Positions 1-9,349 of a stretch of DNA of 64,000 bases are shown here, piece after piece. The notes beneath the pieces were generated by a model. That model saw only the letters and a program-made list of their open reading frames with translations, ran no database searches and was not told the DNA's origin. Position 1 is the stretch's first letter, and every line of letters begins with the position of its first letter. The stretch is from Rhodococcus pseudokoreensis. GTDB taxonomy: Bacteria; Actinomycetota; Actinomycetes; Mycobacteriales; Mycobacteriaceae. The stretch lies in contig NZ_CP070619.1 of assembly GCF_017068395.1 (NCBI RefSeq), forward strand, positions 62,001-126,000. The letters are read 5' to 3'. The position numbers and the translations under genes are program-made.

Positions 1-72
1 GTCGACGCACGAAAAGGTCAAGACATAGGAATGGGTCATGATGACGGCTACTTCACATTCTGGGAGAGAGGC

Positions 73-1356
73 TTAGGCGGTGCGGAGGTCGGCGCGGCGG
101 CGGTCCGGCTTGTACGGCGCCGGGGCCACGGTGGCACGGATCGCCTTCTGCGGGCCGTCCGGGCGACCCCAGTGCACGGTCAGTTCGGTGCCCGGTTCGC
201 TGTGGGCGACGTCGATCGTGCTGAGCGAGAGCATCTGCCGGTAGTAGTAGCTGTAACCTCGGGAGGTCGCGACACCCACCAGGTCGTCGCCGGCGGTCAC
301 CTTGTCCGCCCACATGAACCCGCGCTGGTCCCGTGGCATCTCCATGTAGGGGTAGTTCTCCCCCGGCCGGAACAGGGACGCGAAGACGTCCTGGACGTCG
401 TCGGCATCCCACACCAGTGTGCGGATCACCCGACGAGGGTCGGCCTTCTCCGCCTCGAGCGCGGCACGACCGAGGAAGTCGTGGTCGAAGTTGATGTTGC
501 GAGCCCAGCCGAGCTCGACCGGGCTCCGGTAGTACTCGCTGATCTCGCGGCCGTCGTAGCTGCCCGCGATGTACGCCGGCTGCGCGAACGAGGGCATCGA
601 GGAGGAGAACACCTCCAGGTACTCGGCCATGTCCTCGTCGAAGATCGCGGGGATGTAGTCGGTGGCGATGGTGGGGAAACACGCCTCGAGGTGATTGATC
701 ATCGCGACCCGGCCGCCGAGCTTGCGGATCCCGAACTCCTGACCGGCCTCGACGATGACGTCGTAGATCTCCTGCCCGTACTCCTTCGGTCCCTGCAACT
801 CGAACCCGATCTCACCGGACATGCCCTGCCGCAGCGCCCAGATCTTGTGGCCGGCGACCGTGATCGGATGCAGCCGCATGAATCCGGTGTCCCGCAGACC
901 GGTCTGGCCGCTGACCTTCTCGAGCACCTTCACCGAGTTCGGGCCGGAGACCTGGTAGATGAACCAGTCCTCCTGCTGCACCTTCACGTCGTAGTCGGTG
1001 CGGCCGAGCTGATAGCTGGCCCAGAAACCGCCACGACCGTGCAGCATGTAGTCGTCGTCACCGAACCGGGTCAAAATCCCCTCGTGGATGACCTTGCCGT
1101 TCGTGTTCGTGTGGATCAGGTGCTTGGACTGGCCGTGGTCGAACTTGGCGAAGCTGTTGACGGAGATGTCCGAGAACAGCCGCAGCGCGTCCGGGCCGGT
1201 GAACCGGTGCTGCCACAGAAACGACCAGTCGCCGATATAGCAGGTCTCCTTCCACGACATGCTCTCGTCGAGCCAATCGGTGTACTCGGGCTGCCCGAAC
1301 CGGCTCCACGCGTACACCTCGGGTGCGGTGCGCATTCCATCAACACTGAAAGTCAT
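73..1356 (-). CDS. GcvT-like aminomethyltransferase / LigM-type tetrahydrofolate O-demethylase
   Basis: The 427-residue product resembles the GcvT-fold, tetrahydrofolate-dependent O-demethylases (LigM/DesA, vanillate and syringate type) more than glycine-cleavage GcvT: it has the N-terminal stretch around EYTDWLDESMSWKETC, then DALRLFSDISVNSF and a C-terminal barrel ending near HWGRPDG. Such enzymes move a methyl group from an aryl methyl ether (or dimethylated amine) to H4folate in the cytoplasm. An upstream in-frame ATG at 1413 exists, but the ATG at 1356 begins a family-like N-terminus (MTFSVDGM) and is preceded by GTAGGAG about 13 bases away. It stands alone and is separated from the catabolic locus by mobile DNA, so a link to it is unproven. 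No folate-recycling gene accompanies it. The substrate is unknown; family assignment is fairly secure, demethylase versus other methyl transfer is inference. Confidence 0.75.
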   Translation of the reverse strand: MTFSVDGMRTAPEVYAWSRFGQPEYTDWLDESMSWKETCYIGDWSFLWQHRFTGPDALRLFSDISVNSFAKFDHGQSKHLIHTNTNGKVIHEGILTRFGDDDYMLHGRGGFWASYQLGRTDYDVKVQQEDWFIYQVSGPNSVKVLEKVSGQTGLRDTGFMRLHPITVAGHKIWALRQGMSGEIGFELQGPKEYGQEIYDVIVEAGQEFGIRKLGGRVAMINHLEACFPTIATDYIPAIFDEDMAEYLEVFSSSMPSFAQPAYIAGSYDGREISEYYRSPVELGWARNINFDHDFLGRAALEAEKADPRRVIRTLVWDADDVQDVFASLFRPGENYPYMEMPRDQRGFMWADKVTAGDDLVGVATSRGYSYYYRQMLSLSTIDVAHSEPGTELTVHWGRPDGPQKAIRATVAPAPYKPDRRRADLRTA

Positions 1357-1973
1357 TGTCTTCCCATCACTCCTACAGGCGAGATCGTGCACCTGAGTTC
1401 GTCGTATCTCCACGGTAGGACCGCGACACCGACCGGCGACACACTCGTATGACTCCGATCACGACGCTTCATGACCCGCCCCGGCTACGTCATTTGACCC
1501 GAGTCCGGGCGTTTGATGGGCCCAACAGAGATACACGTCCCGAACCCCGCACACCGATCCGTCGCAGAAACAGCGTCCACCGCGAGGGCAAGGACGTAGG
1601 CACTGTGATCCGACCTAGACGAAGGGCCTCGAACTGCTGACAGCAATGCCCGACTCGAAGTCGATGCAACCCGAGAACGTTCGACCAATTCCCGCATTCG
1701 TAGATATCAAACGATGCGACACCGCACGTTGGTAGGCAGTCAAGCGTCTTTCGATGGATAATAGAACTACACGGTCGGATGTACTTCGACGTCGTCTCCT
1801 CCCTCGAAATACGATGGCATCTATGGCGAACAACAGGTGAGGATGTTCCCCAACTGGAGGCGTGTGACATGACTGGATCCTGCGCGATGGACGTCAACGG
1901 CACCTGAGGACTGACCCCTTTCCGGCAGGCGGATTCAAGGGTGGATTCGAGTAGTCGTCGCAACACTGTCGGT
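1357..1973. other. gene-free stretch with lower GC
   Basis: I see no reading frame here with the codon bias of the neighbours. Bases 1660-1830 are visibly richer in A/T than the rest. It lies between the demethylase gene start and the 3' end of the IS30 remnant and probably holds the demethylase promoter, but no clear -35/-10 pair could be fixed. Confidence 0.5.
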
Positions 1974-2754
<781 letters not shown>

Positions 2755-2757
<3 letters not shown>

Positions 2758-3122
2758 AACGATCTCGTCGACACCGGTCAACCGGCGCTGGCGTTTCTTG
2801 ACGATCTGCGGGTCGAACGAGGCGTCGGTGTCGCGAGGGACCTGGGTCTCGACCGGTCCGATTTCGGTGAGCACCGTCTTGCTGCCGCGTCCGTTGCGGG
2901 AATTGCCTCCGTCTCGCCCTGTGAACTGGTGTTTCTCATATCCGAGGTGCTCGTCCATCTCGGCGTCGAGTGCGGTTTCGAGGACGTTCGCGGTGAGCTG
3001 GTTGAGTAGCCCGTTCGGGCCGACCAGCTCGACACCCTCGGCTTTCGCGTGGCCAACAGTTAGTGGGCCAACTTCTGGTGGTCAATCTTCGACTGATCCA
3101 TGGGATCATGTGTTTCGGTCAT
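2755..3122 (-). pseudogene. IS256-family transposase, N-terminal fragment
   Basis: The minus strand carries the start of an IS256 (mutator-type) transposase. An AGGAGG ribosome site precedes ATG at 3122, followed by MTETHDPMDQSKIDHQKLAH and then a TAA where the family continues with two glutamines. One base is missing shortly after. The next frame then reads EGVELVGPNGLL, NVLETALDAEMDEHLGYEKH, KTVLTEIGPVE, VPRDTDASFDPQIVKKRQ and stops matching after LTGVDEIV at about 2757. The catalytic DDE core (the remaining ~300 residues) is absent from the window. The sequence switches abruptly to IS30 at that point, so the junction is a deletion or recombination scar. Confidence 0.85.
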
Positions 3123-3245
3123 CGTCTTGCCTCCTCGCCAGCTAACTCGGCGTGTCGGCCAGATCCAGTTCAACCGTTATCCCGACAGTCCCCTTCCCCT
3201 TCGGCTGTCCAGGCTTGTGTTTCGGAGGGCGTATGTACGACGCCA

Positions 3246-5312
3246 TCACACACGCGTCAATGCCTCCCCCATTGTGCGGTTGAGGGTGCTGAGCGAGCGG
3301 ACGGCACTGCGAACCGGCCCGGGCGTAGCAGTCGCCTGCAGCATGACGTCGGGTGCCGAGGTTTCGGTGAGTTTCTCTGGAGGCTCTACGTGCTCGCCGG
3401 CGAGTGCGCGTTTGACGTCGGCGATGGTTTCCTTGGTGACCTCGGCTGCTTGGCGCAATGCCGTCGCGGTCGCCTGCGACGGTCCGCTGTCCGGTTCGCC
3501 GCGAGAGGCACTCACCCCCGCTCGGGCAAGTGCATGAGACGACCGATTGCTGGCCGTCATGATCCGCAACAACCGTTTCGCTCCCCGACGGGTCCGCGTC
3601 GTCGGTCCCATTTCCAAGGGTTTGCCCGCCGTGACAAGGTCCTTCAGCGCGTTGTCCAGCTTCCGGATGTCGGCGACGAGGTCAGTGTCGCTGCCTTGTT
3701 GGACGACGGCTCCGATAGCGGTGTCGATGATGGCAGTCATCTGATCGAGGTAGTCGTCGATCTTCGAGAGCAGCGTCGATCTCGTTCCGGTGGAGAAGAT
3801 GAAGTACGCCGCAGCTATTCCGACGATTCCTCCGGCCGCCGTTTCGTAGATGCGCAGTTCGAGTACCTCGATGCTGAATGTGCCGAGCAGTCCGTACAAC
3901 ATCGCAAGCATGACGGTGACGAAGAAGGAGAGCAGTGCGTAGGCAACCGTGACGAGGTAGAACGCGAAGAACACGCAGACGACGAGCAGGAGCAGCTGCA
4001 ACGGCCGGTTGTTTCCGACCAACGCAGACAGCAATACTCCTGCAAGAACTCCCGCGATGGTGCCGACGACCCGGTGGCCTGCGCGAGAGAGAATCTCACC
4101 GCGGGTAGACGCTCCGGTGAAAACGAGGAAGGCCGTCAGGACCGCCCAGTACCAGCGGTCGGGCGAGATGAGCTCACCGAGAATCGTTGCAGCGCTGGTC
4201 GCGACGGCGACCTGGATCGCAGCTTTGGTGCTCGGATTCCATCCGGTGTCCGTTTCCTTACCCTCGTCCGGCTTCTTCCTCGGCTCGGATTCTGTTCGCA
4301 ACGCATTGTTGGTGATGTGATGGATCGCGATGTGTGCCTGCACTGCTCGCATCGCGACGGCGGTCGCGATACCCGCCGGAGTCGAGGGATCGGACTTGTC
4401 TGCGGCCGCGGTGGCGAGGCGTCGGGCAGCGCGGAGTTGGTCGTCCGACGGATTGTTCTGCAGACACGATCCCAGTGCCGTGGTCGCCTGCCCCAGCGAA
4501 TTCGGCCACGACTTGTTCGGGTCGAGCGCCCACAGTGCGCTGACAAGTTGTTCGGTAGCAATTTGCGCGTCGAAGATGCGAACGGACAGATCATCGTTTG
4601 TGACGCTCAGGAGCTGGGCGGCATCGTTGCGGTCGAGCCAGTCGTCGATCATCAGCGCTGTGTTTCCGAGCCGGTCGAGTTTCCTGCGGAGGAGATCGAG
4701 ATTCCGATCACTCCTGCGCGACGCCACCTCCAGCACGTCGATCGACGCGGCCCGCAGCGCCCGAACCAACCGTTTGACTTCGAGCCCGGGCCGATCCGGC
4801 AGAATCACGATACGGACGAGGAGCGAGATACCGACACCGGCGACGATGGACACGGCGAGGATGGGAATCTGCCCAGGCTCGGCCCGAAGGAAGAGCGCGA
4901 AAAAGTAGCAGATGAACGCGACCATCCCGAGAGCCGTACCCCGCGGGCCGTAGCGCCGCACCCAGACGGCCGCGAAGAGCACCACGATGAAGCCCACATC
5001 GGCGACCTTCCCAAACTGTGACAGCACCGCCGACATCGATACCGCCGCGACTGCAGGGAACACGAGCAGCAGTGTCGTGATCACCCTGCTGCGCTGATCC
5101 CTGTCCTTGACCGCCGCCGAGGACTGCATCGCCACGACCGTCCCGAGCAACGCGACGGTCAGTGGCTGCCCGATCACATGGGAACCCGGCAGCAGCACCA
5201 CCATCGCGAGCACGACAGTGATCGTCGTAGCGGCTGCGGCACGGAGCCGCAGCCTGCCGGGATCGGACACCGCGAGAAAACGGACTGCCTCCTGCGCGAA
5301 CCGAAAAGCCAT
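3246..5312 (-). CDS. FUSC-family membrane protein (aromatic-acid-exporter/YccS-like)
   Basis: The 688-residue product has the two-repeat layout of FUSC/YccS/AaeB-like transporters. It has a cluster of hydrophobic segments at about residues 24-160, a long soluble helical region (about 170-375), a second membrane cluster at about 385-530, and a charged cytoplasmic C-terminal tail. These proteins sit in the cytoplasmic membrane and are associated with efflux of aromatic acids or other amphipathic anions. The gene is intact and monocistronic, reads away from a small DUF6907-like gene, and is flanked by IS debris. The ATG at 5312 is used because it starts directly before the first hydrophobic repeat; its ribosome site is weak. 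Export of intermediates from the neighbouring catabolic locus is possible but not shown. Confidence 0.8.
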   Translation of the reverse strand: MAFRFAQEAVRFLAVSDPGRLRLRAAAATTITVVLAMVVLLPGSHVIGQPLTVALLGTVVAMQSSAAVKDRDQRSRVITTLLLVFPAVAAVSMSAVLSQFGKVADVGFIVVLFAAVWVRRYGPRGTALGMVAFICYFFALFLRAEPGQIPILAVSIVAGVGISLLVRIVILPDRPGLEVKRLVRALRAASIDVLEVASRRSDRNLDLLRRKLDRLGNTALMIDDWLDRNDAAQLLSVTNDDLSVRIFDAQIATEQLVSALWALDPNKSWPNSLGQATTALGSCLQNNPSDDQLRAARRLATAAADKSDPSTPAGIATAVAMRAVQAHIAIHHITNNALRTESEPRKKPDEGKETDTGWNPSTKAAIQVAVATSAATILGELISPDRWYWAVLTAFLVFTGASTRGEILSRAGHRVVGTIAGVLAGVLLSALVGNNRPLQLLLLVVCVFFAFYLVTVAYALLSFFVTVMLAMLYGLLGTFSIEVLELRIYETAAGGIVGIAAAYFIFSTGTRSTLLSKIDDYLDQMTAIIDTAIGAVVQQGSDTDLVADIRKLDNALKDLVTAGKPLEMGPTTRTRRGAKRLLRIMTASNRSSHALARAGVSASRGEPDSGPSQATATALRQAAEVTKETIADVKRALAGEHVEPPEKLTETSAPDVMLQATATPGPVRSAVRSLSTLNRTMGEALTRV

Positions 5313-5427
5313 TCACCGATTGTGCGCCTTCGACACCCGCGCATCCGACAACCCGCCGCACACAACCCGGGTCCACCCGCGCTGAAACTGCCGACAGGCG
5401 GGCGGTCACCGGAGGAGGATCGAAAAC

Positions 5428-5760
5428 ATGAACACCAACGACACGACCGGAACCGACTGCGCATCCTGGTGCACCAACGAGGACGCCCGCGGGCGCACCG
5501 ATCACACCTGCATCGGCGACAACAGCGAATGCATCGAGCTGACCGCAGCACTGGACTACCTAACACTCGACGAAAACGGCGTCGAATCGTCCTTCTGCTT
5601 CGTCACGCCCGTCCAAGAGGCAGACCGCCGACCCGGCGTCTCCATGACCTGGGAAGTCGGTCACCACCCCGAGTTCCGGCCACGCCTGACACCGGAAGAG
5701 GCCCGCAGGATCGCCGCCGAACTGGTCGCGACCGCCGACCTGGTAGAGGGTCGCCGATGA
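5428..5760 (+). CDS. small DUF6907-like actinobacterial protein
   Basis: This 110-residue acidic protein has an N-terminal cysteine-containing part (CASWCTNEDARG, HTCIGDNSECIEL), a beta-rich middle and a C-terminal LTPEEARRIAAELVATADLVE helix, the layout of DUF6907 proteins that are common on actinobacterial mobile elements and of unknown function. A GGAGGA site lies eight bases before the ATG. Its stop overlaps the ATG of a second small frame at 5757, indicating a two-gene unit. No catalytic motif is visible. Confidence 0.7.
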   Translation: MNTNDTTGTDCASWCTNEDARGRTDHTCIGDNSECIELTAALDYLTLDENGVESSFCFVTPVQEADRRPGVSMTWEVGHHPEFRPRLTPEEARRIAAELVATADLVEGRR

Positions 5761-5964
5761 CCCACAACGACATTCGAGACCAGGTGGCGGTGCAGACGCG
5801 GGCGTACCGAGTACTGGGACTCGGTCGCACCCCCGGAGAAGCAACCGGCGGTGCAACTGCTCATTCAACTGTGGCCGAGCGAGTCAACCGACGCGATCCT
5901 GTACCAGTACAAGGACCGATTCACCGGACAGCTGGTGCCCGCCGACGAAACGAAGCCGGCCTGA
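5757..5964 (+). pseudogene. small hypothetical gene with a frameshift
   Basis: An ATG overlapping the stop of the upstream gene starts MTHNDIRDQVAVQTRA. This frame then loses coding character near 5800-5815, where another frame takes over with YWDSVAPPEKQPAVQLLIQL, LYQYKDRFTGQLVPADE and a stop at 5962-5964. The downstream part has no start codon of its own. The simplest reading is one gene of about 68 codons broken by a frameshift between 5785 and 5815 (or a sequencing error there). Its function is unknown. Its 3' end overlaps the truncated end of the convergent lipoprotein gene. Confidence 0.5.
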
Positions 5965-6346
5965 ATCCTCGAACGTGGTCCTGCCCCGTCGCGTTGATCG
6001 TTTCTGGGCCGACGGGTTCCACGGCGGTGAACTGGATGTATTGGGGTGTGGGCTGCGCACCCCAGTCCCGCGCGATCGGCAGGGTCTGGTCGCTGGGACC
6101 GTCCAGGAGCAGCGCGCGGTCCTCCTCACGGATCGAGTAGTTGGTGGTGGCGTTGTACAGGGCAGTCAGTTGCTCGGCCGTGGGCACGAGATCGGTGATC
6201 GGCGCCGGCGGCGGTGCGAACTGTGTGGATTGGACGAAGACGGTCGGATCACGCGATTCGGCGTTATCGGCGGGCGAGCAGGCACAGGCCACGGTTGCGA
6301 TCGCGGCAAGAGCGCTGGTACCTATCGCAGCTTTTCTCACCCTCAT
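5921..6346 (-). CDS. MTB12-like lipoprotein, C-terminally truncated
   Basis: The 141-residue product begins with a short basic segment and a hydrophobic stretch ending in a lipobox-like CAC-S (about residues 20-24), so it is predicted to be exported and lipidated at the cell surface. The body (PTAEQLTALYNATTNYS, then a domain around IQFTAVEPVGPETINATG) matches the layout of the mycobacterial MTB12/CFP-2 secreted antigen family. Family members end with a conserved strand and helix; here the last ~20 residues (from RGFRPASF on) are unrelated and arginine-rich. The 3' end therefore appears replaced at a recombination junction near 5965-5990. It may still be expressed but is probably not a normal family member. 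Confidence 0.6.
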   Translation of the reverse strand: MRVRKAAIGTSALAAIATVACACSPADNAESRDPTVFVQSTQFAPPPAPITDLVPTAEQLTALYNATTNYSIREEDRALLLDGPSDQTLPIARDWGAQPTPQYIQFTAVEPVGPETINATGQDHVRGFRPASFRRRAPAVR

Positions 6347-6416
6347 GGATTAGATATCACCCTCAGTCGACGCAGCGTGACAAGCCTGAGCCGCATCAAC
6401 TCCCTGGTCCATCCCC

Positions 6417-6640
6417 TTGACGTCCTCTCGGCCGTGAACGACCGAGATTCCCCTCGGGACTCGCGCCCCGAGGTTCCTGTTTCACAGACAGTTGCCTCCC
6501 CGCACTTTATGTGCGGGGTGGTCTCACACCGTCTCCGCGGGCTGCCACGGTCAGTCCGACGGCCAAAATATTCTTCGCCGCATTCACATCCCGATCGTGG
6601 ACGGAGCCGCATCGGCACGTCCACTCCCGCACATTCAGCG
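6417..6640 (-). ncRNA. putative TnpB omega RNA scaffold
   Basis: In IS200/IS605 elements the guide RNA scaffold overlaps the 3' end of tnpB and ends at the transposon right end. Here the minus strand has three consecutive stem-loops after or overlapping the tnpB stop: CCCCGCAC/GTGCGGGG (6498-6505 with 6511-6518), CCTCGGG/CCCGAGG (6452-6458 with 6467-6473) and a 7-bp stem at 6427-6433 with 6440-6446. The scaffold ends in GGACGTCAA at 6417. The adjacent 20 bases (6416 back to 6397, read on the minus strand: GGGGATGGACCAGGGAGTTG) would be the guide. The 5' boundary is a guess; transcription is inferred. Confidence 0.5.
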
Positions 6641-7649
6641 GCATCGCCGACGCGACCGCCCCGCACACCGAGCAGGTCTTCGACGACGGATGAAACCGAT
6701 CGATCGCCACCACCCGGCGCCCGTACCAGTCGGCCTTGTACTCGAGCATCGACCGGAACTCGGACCAACCCGCATCCGAGATCGCCCGCGACGACGACCG
6801 ATTCTTCACCATGTTCCGCACACTCAGATCCTCGATGGCGATCACTTGGTTTTCGCGCACCAGTCGAGTGGAGAGTTTGTGCAGATAATCGCGACGCCGA
6901 TCGGCGATCCGGCCATGCATCTTCGCGACCTTCAGTCGGGCCTTGGCCCGGTTCCGGGATCCTTTCTGCTTCTTGGCCAGCGCCCGCTGCGCCTTCGCCA
7001 GCCGCGCACGGTCCCTGCGCTCGTGGCGTGGGTTGGTGATCTTCTCCCCCGTCGAGAGCGTGTAGAGGCTGGTGATCCCGGCGTCGAGCCCGACCACCCG
7101 ATCGACCGGCTCGAGTTCGGTGATCGTGTCCTCGACGAGGATCGAAATGTGGTAATGACCGCGAGCGTTACGCGAGACCGTCACCTGCGACGGCACGGCC
7201 CCCTCCGGAAGCGGCCTCGACCACCGAATATCCAGGGGTTCGGACTGCTTGGCCAACCGGAGCTGCCCGCCCAGGTAGGTGAAGCAGTTCGAGTAGTAGG
7301 TCGCCGAATCCTTCGACTGGCCCTTCTTCTTGAATTGCGGGTAGCGGGTCTGTTTGCGCCAGAACTTCTCGAACGCGCCCTGCAATTGCCGCAGCGATTC
7401 CTGCAGCGGCCCCTTCGACGGCTCCATCAACCACTCGGTCTCGGTGTCCCGTTTCCATCCGGTGAGCATCGTCGAGGTGTCGCTGTAGGTGATCCGCCGC
7501 TGCTCCTGCGACCAGGCACGCGTCCGCTCGGCCAACGCCCGGTTGTAGACATACCGGGTGCACCCGAACGTCCGAGCAAGCTGTTCCGCCTGCACCGCAG
7601 TCGGATAGAAACGGTACTTGAACGCCCGCTTCACCACCCTCCCCACCAT
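6507..7649 (-). CDS. tnpB: RNA-guided endonuclease TnpB
   Basis: The 380-residue product is a typical TnpB. It has the N-terminal helix-turn-helix/WED start VKRAFKYRFYPT, and all three RuvC acidic motifs (VVGLDAGITS, AIEDLSVRNM, and HDRDVNAAKNI at the C-terminus). A zinc-ribbon (CSVC, then CRC) sits between the last two RuvC motifs. TnpB uses an omega RNA to cut double-stranded DNA next to a transposon-adjacent motif and helps retain the element. An in-frame ATG lies much farther upstream (7925), but that part overlaps the IS3 element and has no family similarity, so ATG 7649 is chosen; GTG codons five or six residues later are alternatives. The gene is complete and looks functional. Confidence 0.88.
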   Translation of the reverse strand: MVGRVVKRAFKYRFYPTAVQAEQLARTFGCTRYVYNRALAERTRAWSQEQRRITYSDTSTMLTGWKRDTETEWLMEPSKGPLQESLRQLQGAFEKFWRKQTRYPQFKKKGQSKDSATYYSNCFTYLGGQLRLAKQSEPLDIRWSRPLPEGAVPSQVTVSRNARGHYHISILVEDTITELEPVDRVVGLDAGITSLYTLSTGEKITNPRHERRDRARLAKAQRALAKKQKGSRNRAKARLKVAKMHGRIADRRRDYLHKLSTRLVRENQVIAIEDLSVRNMVKNRSSSRAISDAGWSEFRSMLEYKADWYGRRVVAIDRFHPSSKTCSVCGAVASAMPLNVREWTCRCGSVHDRDVNAAKNILAVGLTVAARGDGVRPPRT

Positions 7650-7796
7650 GACCCAGACAATAACCACACAGTCCGACAAACCAGATCGGCTATCCCGGCC
7701 CTGAAGGACCGAGTTTGCGCCGAAAGACTCACGGATCAACGATCTGCTCCGCCCCGGGTTTGATGGAGACATCCAAGACCCGGGAGGATGATCCAC

Positions 7797-8114
7797 ATGG
7801 TCGCACCACGGAAGTACCCCGACGAGCTGCGCGAACGCGCCACCCGGATGGCCATCGACGCCCGCAGAGACCCCGAGACCAGGGCCGGCGCCTACAAGCG
7901 CGTCGCTGACCAACTCGGCGTTCATCCCGAGGCGCTGCGGACGTGGGTCAAACGCGTCGAGATCGACGAAGGCCTGCGTCCGGGGACCACGAGTGACGAT
8001 GCATCCCGCCTCGCCGAACTCGAACGCGAAGTCAAAGAGCTACGCCGAGCGAACACGATCCTCAAGCAGGCTTCGGCTTTCTTCGCGGCGGAGCTGGACC
8101 GCCCACACAGGTGA
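7797..8114 (+). CDS. IS3-family transposase OrfA
   Basis: This 105-residue protein has the IS3 OrfA layout: an N-terminal helix-turn-helix that binds the inverted repeats (RKYPDELRERATRMAI to QLGVHPEALRTWVKRVE) and a C-terminal leucine-zipper-like coil (LAELEREVKELRRANTILKQ). An ATG at 7788 abuts the GGGAGG site and is too close. The ATG at 7797 has nine bases of spacing and is chosen. The stop overlaps the GTG of orfB by GTGA, and no A-rich slippery run is obvious there, so translational coupling is at least as likely as the usual -1 frameshift. Confidence 0.9.
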   Translation: MVAPRKYPDELRERATRMAIDARRDPETRAGAYKRVADQLGVHPEALRTWVKRVEIDEGLRPGTTSDDASRLAELEREVKELRRANTILKQASAFFAAELDRPHR

Positions 8115-9037
8115 AGGTCGAGTTCATCGACCAGTTCAAAGGTGACCACGGCGTCCAGCCGATCTGCGACACGTTGAAAGATACCGATACCGATGCCGCG
8201 ATCGCGCCGAGCACCTACTACGCCGCCAAGACACGGCCGGAATCGGCCCGTTCAAACCGCGACCGGGAGTTGACTGACCAGATCACCGCCATCCACGACC
8301 ACAACTACAGCGTCTACGGCGTCAGAAAGGTCTATGCCGAAATGCACCGCCAAGGCACACCGGTGGCCCGGTGCACGGTGGCACGACTGATGAAGGAAGC
8401 AGGTTTGAAAGGTATTGTGCGGAGCAAGAGTCCACGCACGACACGACCGGCAGCGGAGACCGAGCGTCCCGCTGATCTGGTCGAGCGCAGCTTCGTTGCC
8501 GACGCTCCGAACCAGCTGTGGGTCGCCGACATCACCTACTGTCGAACATTCTCCGGCTGGGTCTACGCAGCGTTCGTGATCGACGTCTTCTCCCGCATGG
8601 TCGTCGGCTGGCAGGTCGCGACCTCGCTGTATACCGATCTCGCGCTCGACGCACTGGAAATGGCGATCTGGCGGCGCACCCGCGCGGGAACTGACCTATC
8701 GGGTCTGATTCACCACTCCGACCGCGGAGTGCAATATCGAGCGATCCGCTACACCGACCGCCTCGACGAGGCAGATGCGGTGGCTTCCGTTGGGTCACGC
8801 GGCGATTCGTACGACAACGCCCTCGCCGAGGCGTACAACAGCCTGTTCAAAGCCGAGCTGATCCGCAACAAAGGCCCCTGGTACGGCATCAACGACGTCG
8901 AGTTCGCCGTCGCCGAATACGTCGACTGGTTCAACGAGCGCAGGTTGCACGGCGAACTCGGTCAGGTCCCACCCGCCGAGTTCGAGATGATGCATGCCTC
9001 GAACCTTGAACAGATCCCACTACTGGAAACCAGATAA
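8111..9037 (+). CDS. IS3-family transposase OrfB (DDE catalytic subunit)
   Basis: The 308-residue product carries an rve-type integrase core with an intact catalytic triad. Asp is in WVADITYCRTFSGW, Asp in IHHSDRGVQY, and Glu in the stretch DSYDNALAEAYNSLFKAELI. An HTH_21 region (YGVRKVYAEMHRQG) precedes the core. It starts with GTG inside the orfA stop (GTGA) in the -1 frame. Nothing is broken, so this copy may still be active. Confidence 0.9.
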   Translation: MKVEFIDQFKGDHGVQPICDTLKDTDTDAAIAPSTYYAAKTRPESARSNRDRELTDQITAIHDHNYSVYGVRKVYAEMHRQGTPVARCTVARLMKEAGLKGIVRSKSPRTTRPAAETERPADLVERSFVADAPNQLWVADITYCRTFSGWVYAAFVIDVFSRMVVGWQVATSLYTDLALDALEMAIWRRTRAGTDLSGLIHHSDRGVQYRAIRYTDRLDEADAVASVGSRGDSYDNALAEAYNSLFKAELIRNKGPWYGINDVEFAVAEYVDWFNERRLHGELGQVPPAEFEMMHASNLEQIPLLETR

Positions 9038-9349
9038 CCGACTCTCCACAAAACCCGGAGCTTGACACTCGTGCACTTCGAACGGTTTCGGCGTGCTCGT
9101 CACAACAACCCCCATTTGTAGTCGGTCGGAAGATTGTGCCGCACGACCGGGGCCTTGCCGCAAGCCCAGCCCTCTGCCATATGGTGAGAAGGGGAGGATG
9201 CCTCGGGGGCTTCGGCCACAGGCGCACGGCCTGCCTCCTCGACGCTGACCGCGAACTCCGATTCCAGGGCCAGCGCCCGGCCGAGCCGCTCGCGCTGCCC
9301 GAAAAAATCGTCGCCCGGACGATCGGCGTCGACCCACGCCCGCGGCTCG

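Larger units (their letters stand above)
6417..7713 (-). mobile_element. IS200/IS605-type tnpB-only (IS1341-like) element
   Basis: The element contains tnpB but no tnpA (TnpA would be needed in trans). Its right end is recognisable on the minus strand: stem-loops at 6498-6518, 6452-6473 and 6427-6446 followed by the terminal GGACGTCAA ending at 6417, closely resembling the ends of many bacterial IS1341 elements. The left end is less certain. A short stem-loop at about 7697-7712 (CGGCCC/GGACCG arms) is the best candidate, and the IS3 element begins only about 30 bases farther on. The element has probably been immobile without a TnpA, but all catalytic residues of TnpB are present. Confidence 0.65.
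7745..9067 (+). mobile_element. IS3-family insertion sequence, apparently intact
   Basis: Two overlapping transposase frames are bracketed by imperfect inverted repeats. The left one, at 7746-7769 (GCTCC then CCGGGTTTGATGGAGA), pairs with the right one at 9043-9066, which reads on the minus strand CTCCGGGTTTTGTGGAGA; about 14 of 16 core bases agree. The total of about 1.3 kb suits IS3. I could not find a convincing target duplication. The element lies directly beside the left end of the tnpB element and may have trimmed it. Confidence 0.75.

Noticed and set aside
31..1452. A 473-codon plus-strand frame opposite the demethylase
   Set aside because: No domain; the minus-strand GcvT-like protein has family motifs along its length.
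3063..5021. A 652-codon plus-strand frame opposite the exporter gene
   Set aside because: Composition is arginine/glutamate-rich and typical of antisense to a membrane-protein gene; the minus strand has the clear FUSC architecture.
8000..8114. Programmed -1 frameshift between the IS3 frames
   Set aside because: No A-rich slippery heptamer was found near the overlap; GTGA stop-start coupling explains orfB translation.
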